A DNA stretch of 64,000 nucleotides from Phycisphaeraceae bacterium (GCA_029260615.1 JAJDCX010000005.1:62001-126000), one strand, 5' to 3'; numbered from the stretch's first letter, positions 42,758 to 52,759 are shown. Program-made: numbers and translations. The notes: a model not told the origin generated them from the letters alone.

Positions 42758-45190
42758 CTACGCCAGCCTGATCGCCCGCCGAACCACCCATTCCAATGAA
42801 AACAGCACGATCAAAACAATCAGCGACAACGCCGAATCCCACAACGGCTCACGGATATCCGTCGGCGTGATCCGCGCACGGTTCGGCACAAGATCCACCA
42901 GCCGATCCAGTTCATCCAACCCCACTACCGCCCCGCCGGTCTGCTCCGCCAGAACGGCCAACCTCGCGTGGTCGCTGCGTGGGTTGAGCATCTCATCATC
43001 CGGCGCAGTCACACGCACCGTCTGCACAAGACCCAACTCCGCCAACGCCGGGTCCGTCACCGTCAAGACCATCGTCCCCGCCACCGTCGGCCGCCAAATA
43101 GCCCGGTACCCCATACGCCTTGGTATGCCGGAGGCACCGGGGGAACCGGGGGGCGCAGCCTCCGACTCAACCACCGCCAGAAGTTCCAGACTATCCACCG
43201 CCGGCCCCGTAGGGTCCGACGCCCGCCTGATATCCACACCGACCCGCGACAGACCCCGGTTAATCAACAACGGATCGCTCAACTCCAATTCCACCACCAC
43301 CGGCTGCCGAACCGACACGCTCCGATTGGAAATAGTCAACCGCGCCTGATCCGTTTCAGCCTGGATCCTCGCCCTCCCCAGCATACGTATCAACTGCACC
43401 CAGTACTGCTCAAAATACCACTCCCCCCGACCGTACCGCCAACGCCAAGCCTCATCGGTACCCACATAAAGCGACTGACCCGCGCCGTAGCGCAGCCGAA
43501 CCAGAGCCGGGGAGGTTCCATCTCCCACACCCACCTCTACCGCATCAGCAATCACCTCCGCGGTCGGCTTAAGCGTGCCCAAATCCTGCACCCAACGCAA
43601 CGGCGGAAGGCCGCTTGGCCAACCGTCTGCCTGCACCGAATCCTCCCCCACATCACGAACCCGCATCACGTTCAATGCACGCGCCAGCCCGGTCGGCTCG
43701 AGCCTAAATAAATTTTTCACCGTGCCCAAACGCGACACGTCCCCGGGCTTACGCATCGGTAACAGGTCCGCCAAAGGCGTCCCCGCATACGACCTCGGCG
43801 TGGAAAACTCACCGCCTATCCAGATCAACCCCGCGCCGCCAGCCGAGATATGGTCACGCAACACCGTGAGTTGCCCGGTATTAAAAAAGTCCGCCGGGAC
43901 ATCACCCAGGATCACCACATCGTAAGCATCCATCTCCTTGGCATCCGCAGGCGGACGGGTGATCGGAACATCCCCCTCCTGCGCAAAAGAACGATCCGCA
44001 CTAAGCAGGTAAGTACTTGAGCTGATCGACTTCTCACGGATCAACAGGTTCTTGAGATACCGAAACTCCCAGCGGGGGTACCCTTCTATGTAAAGCACAC
44101 GGATCGGCCGATCGATCACCTCGACCTCGATCTCTCGCATATTATTTTCAGTCACCAGTTCGCGCATCGGCGTCTGACTAGCCGAAGGCTGGTGAGTCAC
44201 ACGCACCAGCCAACGAACCACCCCCACCGTCGAAGACTTACCCGATAGCCTTAAAGGCTGCCCCGGCTCCGCACGATCAAGCGTCTGCTCATCCAACACC
44301 CGCCCATCCGCCTGATCGATCAAAGCAACACGGATCTCCCCGGGATCAATCGCCTCGCCCCCGAGTTGCTCAACCGTCACCGCCACCGGGGCCGAGTCAT
44401 TCACAAAACTACGCTCCGGCCCATCCACCTGCCCAATCGCCAAATCAAGCGGCGGCGTCTTCGCACCCACCGGCACAGAAAAAACCGCCACCCCTTGCTG
44501 CTGCAATCGCTGCACAAGCGAAGGCCCCGTGTCCTGAGGCGTCCGCCCGTCTGTAATCAACACAACCCCACTCACCGGCTTACCCGACGGCATACGCAAC
44601 GCCTGCTCTATCGCCGTCCGTATCGATGTCGCCTGCGCCTCGGGTGCTTCCATACCCGGCTCAACCCACGGCGAACCGATCGTGTACGCCGAAGCACCAA
44701 ACCCAAGCCACACCACCCGCCTCCCCTTGCCCAACCCCTCATCCGAAAAAACCTCTGCCTGCTCACCCAACGCATCGCGCACACTCCGATCACGACTGAT
44801 CGGCTCCCCTGTCACCGCATCCACCACATCCCGTACACGCATCGACGCGCTGCGATCCACCAGCACCATCAACCAATCCCGCTCCACCGTTTCCTGCGGC
44901 AGCACCAACGTTGGCCCGGCCAACAAAACAACAATCGCCATCAACGCCGCCGTGCGTACCAACGCCAACACCACACGCAAAGACCTCCGCCCCAACAGCC
45001 GACGGTAACTCCACCCCGCAAACAGCAGAGCCAACACACCAATCAACACCCACAACCACGCGGGCAAAACATACTCAAAACCCAACCCAGCCGACGGGTC
45101 CGACCAACTCAGTTTGCGCAAACCAAGCAGCCTGTCTATAAGGGTTCCCCCCTGCTGCCCAAGCGTGACCGTTGGGATAAATACACCCAT
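42758..45190 (-). CDS. vWA/GATase-like membrane protein
   Basis: 810 residues. Two membrane helices (about 43-62 and 76-95), a von Willebrand A domain with MIDAS motif LVDRSASMRVRD (about 111-121) and VVLITDGRTPQ, then a beta-rich middle, a region IRVLYIEGYPRWEFRYLKNL...SGGAGLIWIGG with glutamine-amidotransferase-like fold (about 370-480), and a final helix (about 785-805). This is the usual design of planctomycete vWA proteins partnered with MoxR. ATG 45190 shares its A with the upstream TGA stop; GGAGGG precedes. Acts in the inner membrane with domains outside. Confidence 0.85.
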   Translation of the reverse strand: MGVFIPTVTLGQQGGTLIDRLLGLRKLSWSDPSAGLGFEYVLPAWLWVLIGVLALLFAGWSYRRLLGRRSLRVVLALVRTAALMAIVVLLAGPTLVLPQETVERDWLMVLVDRSASMRVRDVVDAVTGEPISRDRSVRDALGEQAEVFSDEGLGKGRRVVWLGFGASAYTIGSPWVEPGMEAPEAQATSIRTAIEQALRMPSGKPVSGVVLITDGRTPQDTGPSLVQRLQQQGVAVFSVPVGAKTPPLDLAIGQVDGPERSFVNDSAPVAVTVEQLGGEAIDPGEIRVALIDQADGRVLDEQTLDRAEPGQPLRLSGKSSTVGVVRWLVRVTHQPSASQTPMRELVTENNMREIEVEVIDRPIRVLYIEGYPRWEFRYLKNLLIREKSISSSTYLLSADRSFAQEGDVPITRPPADAKEMDAYDVVILGDVPADFFNTGQLTVLRDHISAGGAGLIWIGGEFSTPRSYAGTPLADLLPMRKPGDVSRLGTVKNLFRLEPTGLARALNVMRVRDVGEDSVQADGWPSGLPPLRWVQDLGTLKPTAEVIADAVEVGVGDGTSPALVRLRYGAGQSLYVGTDEAWRWRYGRGEWYFEQYWVQLIRMLGRARIQAETDQARLTISNRSVSVRQPVVVELELSDPLLINRGLSRVGVDIRRASDPTGPAVDSLELLAVVESEAAPPGSPGASGIPRRMGYRAIWRPTVAGTMVLTVTDPALAELGLVQTVRVTAPDDEMLNPRSDHARLAVLAEQTGGAVVGLDELDRLVDLVPNRARITPTDIREPLWDSALSLIVLIVLFSLEWVVRRAIRLA

Positions 45191-47631
45191 CACACCGCCC
45201 TCCCCCGCCCGCTCTCCGCAGACTTCTCCCCGCTGCGCAACCGAAGACCCGCACGCCACAACCGACCCGTCAAAGACCGCCCCGGCCCGGCATTAGCGTG
45301 ACTGAAATACCGCGCCACTACCGTCTCCAATAACACCAAAGCCAACAACACCCACAACAATGCCCACCCGATATCCGCCACCTCGCCACCCCTGCGCAAA
45401 GAAGACCCCGGGTTTTCATCATCCAACCACCGCCAGTCACCCAGACCGTCTAACCAATGCGCAAACGCCTCTTCATCAATCTGACGAGTATCCCCCGCCT
45501 TCGGATCCGCATCGACGATCAACCTCAACGGCCCCGCATCCGAACCCGACTGATACACCCCGGGCACCGCGACAGGCTCAACCAGTTGCACACCCTCCGC
45601 GCCCACTGTCCATTCCATCTGCTTAACCAAGTCCTCCTGTTCCACCTCAACCAAATCGCCACTGACCCCTAACCGATCCAGCCCCGACAACCCAACCCAC
45701 GCCTCACCCAACGCCGGCTTATCCCCCGCCACCGCGTGCACCATCCCCGGCCGATCACGCAAACCCAACACACCACGCAACGTCTCATGCACCAAGGGCA
45801 CAAACAAAGGCTTGGTCGGCAGATTCGTCCACCGCGTATCCACAGCCGTGGATAACAACATCAACGAACCACGACCTACCGAGTGATGCGCCAACAACGT
45901 TCCCATCCTCGACCCCCCGGATTCTCCAGCACCCTCGCTACCTTGCGCTGCATGACCCAGCGATACCCAGGCATCCGCACCCAACACCTTCAACGGCAAC
46001 CGACGATAAATAAGCACCGGCCGAATCAACGCCTGCCAGTCCGCCGCCAACCTTTCCAACGGCTCCACACTCAAAGGCTCACTGGACAAACCCCACGGCA
46101 CAGTCGCAGCCCCAGCCAATCCGTCCCCGTCTTCAATTAAGTCTTCCACACCCACCGGCTCCAAACCAATCTGCCAACCCGGATCAAAAGCCTCAAGCAT
46201 CGGGCTCACCCAAGGGGCCGACCCATCGTTCGCAGGCGTGAATACCCAAACCAACCCCCCCGCCTGGGCAAACCCCGCCAACCCCTCCCACACCGGAATA
46301 TATAACCGATCGGGACGCATCAAGATCACCGCGTCCAGCGATTTCAATCTCGAAAGATCATTCAACTCTGCCGTAGTCACCGACACCACCTCAACCGCCC
46401 CCCCCCGGCCAACACCCCGCGGCTGCAGCGCCAAAGCCACCCACTGCCCCGCCGTCAACCCCGCACCATCCTCCACAAAAACGCCCCCCGGCTCATCCAC
46501 CACCGCCACACGCAGCCGTCGGCGTAACTCCACCGAAGCGTAAGCCTGGTCGTCACAAATCAATCCACCCTTGGTCGATTCCAATTGCGCCCGGATCGTC
46601 AAGACCTCACCGCCCTGGGTATCCATACTCGACAACACCGCATCCACCGGGAGATCCACACCCACCACCGCGACGCGCTGCCCAGCTAAAAAGCGAACCC
46701 CGCGGCGTAGCGATGCCAGGCTGCGCCCCTGCGAATCAATCAACGCAACCGCCAGTGACGCCGACGCCTCCCCCAACGCATCGGAGTAACGCGCCACTCG
46801 GACCTCGCTTGCGATCTGTCCGCCTGTCAACCCATCGACCCAAACCACTCGACGCCGAGGCTTCACCGACAACACCTGGATATTGTCATGCCCCGGCAAC
46901 GGGCGAGACACAATCAAATCCCCCGATAGTCCCCCAGCCAAAGAACCCGCATCCGATCCCTGATTGACGTAGCGCGCCGACCGCGTGAAGTCACCCAGTA
47001 AAACCGTCACCGACCGATCAGAGATACCCTGACGATCATCCGCCCCCTGCGAAATAAGTTCCAGCGCCGCCGGCAAATCCGGTCGGCTGTACCCCGGTTG
47101 CATCCCTTTAAGCGCCGCGTGTAAAACCCCACGGTCCGCCGTAGGCCCCGCGACCACCGCACCGGCAGGCCGACCCGCACGCCAGATCGTCGCGCGGTCC
47201 CCAGCCTCCAAAGAATCAACCACCGCACTGGCCTTCTTAATCAAACCATCAAACCGCGTCACACCCGGACCATCCGATGCCCGTGTCGACATCGCATCAT
47301 CAATCACAATATTCACCACCCGACCCTGATGATCCAAACCACCCAACCACCGCCCAATCGCCCCCACCAGCATCGGCCGAGCCAACGCCAGACCCAACAT
47401 CAACACAATCAAGCAACGCAATAACAACAGCAGCCACTGCTCAAACCGCATCCGCCTTTTCTGCTTGCGGTACGCCTGAATCAAAAACCGCATCGCACCC
47501 CAAGGCTCGGGCTTACGACGCCACCGCGACAACAGGTGGATCGCCACCGGGACCGTCACCAACGCCACACCCGCCAACGCCAACGCGGGGGCGACAAACG
47601 GTGCCAGGACTTGGGCGATCAGTGTCTGCAT
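45190..47631 (-). CDS. BatA-type aerotolerance-like membrane protein with degenerate vWA domain
   Basis: 813 residues. BatA N-terminal domain (residues 1-90): AGVALVTVPVAIHLLSRWRRKP and a membrane helix, with WGAMRFL, KRRMRFEQWLLLLLRCLIV and LALARP. A vWA-like domain follows but its MIDAS reads IDDAMSTR where DxSxS is expected, so metal-dependent adhesion is doubtful. A middle GATase-like fold and a last membrane helix (about 768-788) precede a basic tail. Three bases separate it from the DUF58 gene, and its stop overlaps the next start. Partner of MoxR by context. Confidence 0.85.
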   Translation of the reverse strand: MQTLIAQVLAPFVAPALALAGVALVTVPVAIHLLSRWRRKPEPWGAMRFLIQAYRKQKRRMRFEQWLLLLLRCLIVLMLGLALARPMLVGAIGRWLGGLDHQGRVVNIVIDDAMSTRASDGPGVTRFDGLIKKASAVVDSLEAGDRATIWRAGRPAGAVVAGPTADRGVLHAALKGMQPGYSRPDLPAALELISQGADDRQGISDRSVTVLLGDFTRSARYVNQGSDAGSLAGGLSGDLIVSRPLPGHDNIQVLSVKPRRRVVWVDGLTGGQIASEVRVARYSDALGEASASLAVALIDSQGRSLASLRRGVRFLAGQRVAVVGVDLPVDAVLSSMDTQGGEVLTIRAQLESTKGGLICDDQAYASVELRRRLRVAVVDEPGGVFVEDGAGLTAGQWVALALQPRGVGRGGAVEVVSVTTAELNDLSRLKSLDAVILMRPDRLYIPVWEGLAGFAQAGGLVWVFTPANDGSAPWVSPMLEAFDPGWQIGLEPVGVEDLIEDGDGLAGAATVPWGLSSEPLSVEPLERLAADWQALIRPVLIYRRLPLKVLGADAWVSLGHAAQGSEGAGESGGSRMGTLLAHHSVGRGSLMLLSTAVDTRWTNLPTKPLFVPLVHETLRGVLGLRDRPGMVHAVAGDKPALGEAWVGLSGLDRLGVSGDLVEVEQEDLVKQMEWTVGAEGVQLVEPVAVPGVYQSGSDAGPLRLIVDADPKAGDTRQIDEEAFAHWLDGLGDWRWLDDENPGSSLRRGGEVADIGWALLWVLLALVLLETVVARYFSHANAGPGRSLTGRLWRAGLRLRSGEKSAESGRGRAV

Positions 47632-47634
47632 CGA

Positions 47635-48657
47635 TCACTTCTTCCCAATCGCGGCGCTCCGCCGGGCCATGAAATGACTCAACGCCGGGCCCAAAGGCTC
47701 GAGCGTATTCAGCAACACATAATCAAAACGAAAACGCCGGGCGATCTGCTCGACCTGATCCAGATGCCCACGCAACGCCTCAAGATACGACGAACGCAAC
47801 GCCTGGGGATCAAGATTCATCCCACCCTCCGCCTCAAGCCCGAGAAACCGTGACGGCGAACGGAACGGAAACTCCAACTCCGCGGGGTCCAGCGTCTGAA
47901 GCACGATCACATCGTGACGCCGAAACTTAAGCATCGCCAGTCCGCGCTCGATGGCCGACAGGTCGTCGAACAAGTCACTAATCAGCACCACCAGCGACCG
48001 TCGATTCAACCGCGCAACCGCCTGGTCGAACATCCGGGAAAGATCGGTACGACCTACGGGATGATCCGGGGGATGATTCGGGGAAACATCCGGGGAAGCA
48101 TCCGGGGGCGGCTCACTAACCTCAAACGATTCCGCCGACGATAGCGCATTCACAATCGTCCGCCAATGGTCATGTGAATTAGACAACCGTGTTGCGGCCT
48201 TGATCTCATCGGTAAACAACACCACCGACGCGCGGTCCTGCTGCCGTAGCGCCACATGGCACATCGCCGCCGCCAGGCTCGCCGCGTGGTCGTACTTGCT
48301 CCAACTCAACCCCGACCCGACACGCAACGAACCGGTCGCAACTGTCCCCCGTGTTGACCCGTACCGCATCGAACCGGACGCATCGACCAACACCACCATG
48401 TCCAGGTTGGTTTCTTTCTGATACTGCTTAAGATAAAGCTTGTCGGTCTTCCCGTAGACCTTCCAGTCTAAAAACCGCGTGTCATCCCCCGGCGTGTACT
48501 GACGGTGCTGAGCAAACTCAACACTCACACCCTCCATCGGCGAGCGGTGCATCCCTGTCATCATCCCCTCGACGATCATCCGCGCCCGCAAATCAATCGG
48601 CCCAATCGCGGCCAACGTGCGCGGGTCCAGGTAGTTGGGCGTGTCGGTTTGCGGCAT
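47635..48657 (-). CDS. DUF58 family vWA protein
   Basis: 340 residues. The DUF58 signature is clear: GVSVEFAQHRQYTPGDDTRFLDWKVYGKTDKLYLK (about 43-77), then LVDASGSM with intact MIDAS (about 94-101) and LISDLFDDL. Members are cytoplasmic partners of MoxR ATPases. A Pro/Asp/Ser-rich insert (about 190-206) is encoded by four 12-bp repeats (48064-48111). ATG 48657 gives the length seen in relatives; a TTG 27 bases upstream is possible. Confidence 0.92.
   Translation of the reverse strand: MPQTDTPNYLDPRTLAAIGPIDLRARMIVEGMMTGMHRSPMEGVSVEFAQHRQYTPGDDTRFLDWKVYGKTDKLYLKQYQKETNLDMVVLVDASGSMRYGSTRGTVATGSLRVGSGLSWSKYDHAASLAAAMCHVALRQQDRASVVLFTDEIKAATRLSNSHDHWRTIVNALSSAESFEVSEPPPDASPDVSPNHPPDHPVGRTDLSRMFDQAVARLNRRSLVVLISDLFDDLSAIERGLAMLKFRRHDVIVLQTLDPAELEFPFRSPSRFLGLEAEGGMNLDPQALRSSYLEALRGHLDQVEQIARRFRFDYVLLNTLEPLGPALSHFMARRSAAIGKK
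48064..48111. repeat. 12-bp minisatellite inside the DUF58 gene
   Basis: Four tandem units of the form ATCCGGGGRANN, encoding a four-residue repeat (PPDA, SPDV, SPNH, PPDH) in a linker loop. Unit length preserves the frame, so copy changes would only alter loop length. Confidence 0.85.
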
Positions 48658-48703
48658 GGGATCCGATGGGTCAAAGAAAATCAATTCACCAAGTCAGGCT
48701 TCA

Positions 48704-49768
48704 TCACCGACGCAGCACCTGTTCCGCCTGCGGATCGCTCGTCCCGCCGACATCGGTGGCTTCGATCAACCGCCCAATCAGATCATCGGGCGTCACGTTG
48801 TCAGCCTCGGCGTTGAAGTTCAAAATCAGCCGGTGACGCAGCACCGGCGCAGCAATAGCCGCAATATCATCCGGGGTTGCGTGGGTTCGACCATCCAGAA
48901 TCGCACGGACCTTCGCGCCCAGAATCAAGTGCTGACTGGCGCGTGGCCCCGCCCCCCAGTTCAAATACTGCTGCAGAAAATCGGGGCGGTGGTCGTCTTC
49001 GCCCTGCTTGGGTCGGCGGGTCGCGCGGACCAGACGCAACGCATAACGCATCACATGGTCAGCGATCGGGACGTCACGGACCAGCCCCTGGATATGCTCA
49101 ATCTTTTCAGCATCAAGCACCGGTTCCAACTCAACCCGGTGTCGCCCGGTCGTGCGCTTAACGATCTCCAACTCGTGTTCCTCGGTCGGATACCCCACAT
49201 GAATCATAAACATGAAACGGTCGAGCTGGGCCTCGGGCAGCGGGTACGTCCCCTCCTGCTCGATCGGATTCTGCGTCGCCAACACAAAGAACGGCTGGGG
49301 AAGATCATGCCGGATACCACCCGCGGTGACGTGGTTTTCCTGCATCGCTTCCAACAACGCGGCCTGCGTCTTGGGCGGTGTCCGGTTGATCTCATCAGCC
49401 AACAACACATTGGCAAACACCGGCCCCTTAACAAACCGCAACTCGCGCCGCCCGGTGTCTCGGTTCTCTTCAATCACCTCCGTGCCGGTGATGTCCGAGG
49501 GCATCAGGTCGGGGGTGAACTGAATCCGGTTAAACGCCAGGCTCAGCGTCTTGGCGACGGTCGAAACCAGCAGCGTCTTGGCTAACCCCGGCACCCCTAC
49601 CAATAGTGCGTGGCCCCGGGTGAACAGGCACATAAAAACCTGCTCAACCACCTCGTCCTGCCCGACCACCGCCTTGGCGACCTGCTCACGCAGTTGGGCG
49701 GAGGCGTCGCGGACCTGGTCGATCAACGCCTGGCTTGACACATTCTCTGTTCGATCATCGCTTGACAT
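48704..49768 (-). CDS. MoxR-family AAA+ ATPase
   Basis: 354 residues. Walker A GVPGLAKT (58-65), Walker B LLADEINR (122-129), sensor 1 ATQNP, arginine-finger region and the C-terminal lid (ASQHLILGAKVRAILDGRTH). MoxR ATPases act as chaperones that activate vWA-containing partners; this one heads the operon with DUF58, BatA-like and vWA genes. GGGAGAG 4-10 bases before ATG 49768 fixes the start. 46 bp before the DUF58 gene. Confidence 0.94.
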   Translation of the reverse strand: MSSDDRTENVSSQALIDQVRDASAQLREQVAKAVVGQDEVVEQVFMCLFTRGHALLVGVPGLAKTLLVSTVAKTLSLAFNRIQFTPDLMPSDITGTEVIEENRDTGRRELRFVKGPVFANVLLADEINRTPPKTQAALLEAMQENHVTAGGIRHDLPQPFFVLATQNPIEQEGTYPLPEAQLDRFMFMIHVGYPTEEHELEIVKRTTGRHRVELEPVLDAEKIEHIQGLVRDVPIADHVMRYALRLVRATRRPKQGEDDHRPDFLQQYLNWGAGPRASQHLILGAKVRAILDGRTHATPDDIAAIAAPVLRHRLILNFNAEADNVTPDDLIGRLIEATDVGGTSDPQAEQVLRR

Positions 49769-49887
49769 GGGCTCTCCCGGCCGGGTTTGAGGAATATCCA
49801 AGTATACCCCCGGTATACCCCCGCCGCCCGCCGGGTGTTCGCCCAAATACCACGGTCAGGGCCTTGCCGTAGCTTAGAATGTCGATC

Positions 49888-50754
49888 ATGCCCGAGTTGC
49901 CCGAAGTCCAAAACGTGTGCCTGGGACTCACTACCACGGTGGTCGGCCAGTCGGTCACCCGTGTTACCGTCCGCCGACGTGACATCGTCCGCGGACCCAG
50001 CAGGCCGACCAATATGCTGCGAGGGTACACCCTCACCCGGATCGACCGTCTGGGCAAACAAATCGCACTGGTCGGCCAATCACCAAACCACCGCAACAAT
50101 CCCGGAACCTCCGGCAAAACCGCCCACTCACCGCCCTGCATCTGCATCCACCTGGGCATGACCGGGTCACTGCGGTTCTATCCCAAAGACAAACCCCATA
50201 AACCCGACATCCACACCCACATTATCTGGCATCTAAACAACGGCGGCCGGCTGGCGTTCCGAGACCCCAGGCGCTTCGGCGGGCTGTGGACGTTTGATTC
50301 CGTCTCTGCCCTTCACGAAATACGCTGGTCCAAGCTGGGCGAGGATGCCCTGACAATCACCCCATCCAAACTCCATGCAAAGCTGCAACACACCCGTCGG
50401 GCGATCAAGTCGGCCCTGCTCGACCAGGCCACCCTCGCGGGCCTGGGGAATATCTATGTCGATGAGCTGCTGTTTGGTTGTGGAATACATCCGCTGCGTC
50501 TGGGCTGTGATGTGAGCCGACAGGAGACCCAACGGCTGGTCCGCCAGATGAGGGCCCTGCTTGCCAAGGCGATACGTCTTGGAGGATCTACCCTGAGGGA
50601 CTACGTCGACACCACAGGGCGTTCCGGTGGCTTCCAGTACCTCCACCAGGTCTACGGCCGATCGGCCCAGCCATGCCCACGTTGCGGGCAACCGTTGGCT
50701 TGCACAACCGTGTCCGGCCGAACCACGGTCTACTGTGAGAAGTGCCAGCCCTGA
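49888..50754 (+). CDS. mutM: Formamidopyrimidine-DNA glycosylase
   Basis: 288 residues. The mature N-terminus PELPEV supplies the catalytic Pro2 and Glu3, so ATG 49888 must be the start, not the one nine bases earlier. Other parts: ICIHLGMTGSLRF, DPRRFGGLW, the helix-two-turn-helix LDQATLAGLGNIYVDELLF (about 180-200), and the C-terminal zinc finger CPRCGQP...YCEKC. It removes oxidised purines such as 8-oxoguanine. Divergent from moxR, convergent with dnaA. Confidence 0.95.
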   Translation: MPELPEVQNVCLGLTTTVVGQSVTRVTVRRRDIVRGPSRPTNMLRGYTLTRIDRLGKQIALVGQSPNHRNNPGTSGKTAHSPPCICIHLGMTGSLRFYPKDKPHKPDIHTHIIWHLNNGGRLAFRDPRRFGGLWTFDSVSALHEIRWSKLGEDALTITPSKLHAKLQHTRRAIKSALLDQATLAGLGNIYVDELLFGCGIHPLRLGCDVSRQETQRLVRQMRALLAKAIRLGGSTLRDYVDTTGRSGGFQYLHQVYGRSAQPCPRCGQPLACTTVSGRTTVYCEKCQP

Positions 50755-51241
50755 CTAGTACACAAGCCTCGCTGGCGATCGGGTCTTACTAACAAAGAAA
50801 GATAGTATTAATCTTCTTCTTAGTACATAGGTCCGTCGTTTTCGTTAGGAACTCGCGGGTTGAATGACACAGATCATTTAAAGACAATGGATTAATCGCA
50901 ATAAACCCACCTTAATACCCTGTCGGCACCGCTGGCCTGAAAGATGACGGGGTTACAACAACTGTCGGTAAAGGCGCTGCTCGATCATGTTGACGGCGGC
51001 GGACCTGATTTGGGTGTGGGGTTCCAGATTGATACGGATGGGTAACAATCGCCAATCCACACGTTATCCACAGAGTAGCCGACAACAGAGGATTGCTCAG
51101 AAACCGGCCTGGATGTGGACCAGCGACCCGTTGTGAAACTATGGGATGGGCTTTGCGCTGATTTAATTCTGTGAGAAAAATCAGACACGAAAAGTCGCGG
51201 ATGGGACATGGAACCACGGTACGGTTGCCAGCATCACCCCA
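50755..51241. other. 487-bp region between mutM and dnaA, candidate origin sequence
   Basis: No gene is apparent between the convergent mutM and dnaA. It contains a consensus DnaA box at 51064-51072, AT-rich stretches (50795-50900, for example GATAGTATTAATCTTCTTCT) and no tRNA or terminator that I recognise. CTGATTT / AAATCAG (51157-51182) is a weak hairpin just downstream of dnaA. Confidence 0.4.
51064..51072 (+). promoter_or_regulatory. DnaA box (TTATCCACA), downstream of dnaA
   Basis: Exact match to the consensus DnaA-binding 9-mer, 170 bp beyond the dnaA stop codon. A second exact copy lies upstream of dnaA. Confidence 0.6.
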
Positions 51242-52648
51242 TCAGCCGGCAGCAGCGCCCGTGCCCTGACTGATCTGCTCATCCAGGTGGATGACCTGCT
51301 TGGCGTACTCGGGGTCTTTTTTAGACTTGGCATCCACGGTACGGATCGAGTGCATGACGGTGGTGTGGTCGCGCCCGCCGAAGTACCCGCCGATCTCCTC
51401 GAGGCTGAACCGGGTGCGTTTTCGGGCCAGCCACATGCAGACCTGCCTCGGCTCGGTGACGGACTTGTGTCGTCGGCGTGATTGCAGGTCTTGGAGCTTG
51501 ACGCCGTAGTATTCGGTGACCGTGTCGATGATGTGCTGGAGAGTGACCTGGCTGAGCTTGGACCCGGCGCCGGGGACGCGCAGAGCCTCCTGAACCAGCT
51601 TCATATCGATCGATCGGCCTTGGAGGTTGGCGTGGCCCTGGATCGTGACAATCGCACCCTCCAACTCCCGGGCATTGGAGTCGATCTTCGTCGCTAGGTA
51701 TTCGATGACTTCCTCGGGAACCTCCATCGAACGCAGGTCGCTCTTGGCCTTGAGGATCGCCACGCGGGTCTCGTACCCCGGCTTGGTGACCTCGGCGGTC
51801 AGCCCCCATTGGAACCGGCTGATCAGCCGATCTTCCAGGTTGCCGATCTCACTGGGAGCGGCGTCGGAGGACAGCACAATCTGGCGATTAGACTGATAAA
51901 GGTCGTTAAACGTATGAAAAAACTCTTCTTGTGACCGGTCGCGGTTCGCTAGGCAGTGGATGTCATCAATCACCAGCACATCCACATGCCGGTAGCGATG
52001 GCGGAACTCGCTCATTTGTCCCGACTGGACACACTGAATGAACTGATTCATAAATGCATCGCAGGAGACGTAGAGAATCTCTTTGTCCGGTGCGTTATTC
52101 AGGATGCCCTGACAGATCGCCTGGAGCAGGTGGGTCTTGCCCAGCCCGACCCCGCCGTGGATGAATAGCGGGTTGTATGCCGTGCCCGGCTGATTAGCCA
52201 CCGCAACACTGGCGGCGTAAGCGAGTTGGTTGTTGGGCCCGGAAACAAAATTCTCGAAGCTGTAGTCCGGGCTCAGCACCATCTGGTCGTCATCAAAATC
52301 CGATGGTGACGCGGCTCGCTTGGGCTTGTTCGGCACGGTCGCGGTGATCGTCACCTCAGGCGACAGCTTGGGCTCACCCGCTTTAGATTTGCTGGCGATA
52401 GAACGACCGGTGACAAAACGCACACCGATCAGGGCTCCGGTGGCATTCTGTGCGGCCTCATTAAACTGAATTAAACACTTACTTTGCAGGTATTTTTCCT
52501 GCACGGAGTTGTCCGTCGCCACGCGCAGCAGCCCCCCCTTGAGGTCAACCGGCTCCAGCTCTTCAAACCACTGTCGGCAGATCGAGCTGTGCCGTTTGCG
52601 CAGGTACGCCATCATGTCGCGCCATAGCGCGGGATCAATATTCGGCAT
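51242..52648 (-). CDS. dnaA: Chromosomal replication initiator DnaA
   Basis: 468 residues with all four domains: N-terminal (1-85, WFEELEPVDL), linker (about 90-125), AAA+ domain with Walker A GGVGLGKTH (about 166-174), Walker B VLVIDDIHCL and the sensor/arginine-finger helix SNARELEGAI, and domain IV with SVTEPRQVCMWLARKRT and FGGRDHTTVMHSIRTV, which binds DnaA boxes. It opens the replication origin. Beginning MPNIDPALWRDMM, 225 bp from the divergent GlmU-like gene, with one DnaA box in between. dnaN is not adjacent. Confidence 0.96.
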   Translation of the reverse strand: MPNIDPALWRDMMAYLRKRHSSICRQWFEELEPVDLKGGLLRVATDNSVQEKYLQSKCLIQFNEAAQNATGALIGVRFVTGRSIASKSKAGEPKLSPEVTITATVPNKPKRAASPSDFDDDQMVLSPDYSFENFVSGPNNQLAYAASVAVANQPGTAYNPLFIHGGVGLGKTHLLQAICQGILNNAPDKEILYVSCDAFMNQFIQCVQSGQMSEFRHRYRHVDVLVIDDIHCLANRDRSQEEFFHTFNDLYQSNRQIVLSSDAAPSEIGNLEDRLISRFQWGLTAEVTKPGYETRVAILKAKSDLRSMEVPEEVIEYLATKIDSNARELEGAIVTIQGHANLQGRSIDMKLVQEALRVPGAGSKLSQVTLQHIIDTVTEYYGVKLQDLQSRRRHKSVTEPRQVCMWLARKRTRFSLEEIGGYFGGRDHTTVMHSIRTVDAKSKKDPEYAKQVIHLDEQISQGTGAAAG

Positions 52649-52750
52649 GTTGTAATACTAACTTCTCGCCAACGACCGCCCGAAGAAAAAGCAGAGAAAT
52701 CTATTCGGGTCGCCCACCGGGACGTCTAGTCGGATCGATTTACCTAACGG

Positions 52751-52759
52751 TTATCCACA
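52751..52759 (+). promoter_or_regulatory. DnaA box (TTATCCACA), upstream of dnaA
   Basis: Exact consensus DnaA box 103 bp before the dnaA start codon, next to an AT-rich segment (52795-52830). It could serve dnaA autoregulation or the origin. Confidence 0.62.

Noticed and set aside
44366-45301. A long plus-strand open frame rich in Arg, His and Pro opposite the vWA gene; similar long frames occur opposite the helicase (9486-10256) and the coiled-coil gene (39458-40279).
   Set aside because: They mirror strongly coding genes on the other strand, have compositional bias from GC-rich codon positions, and no family motifs.
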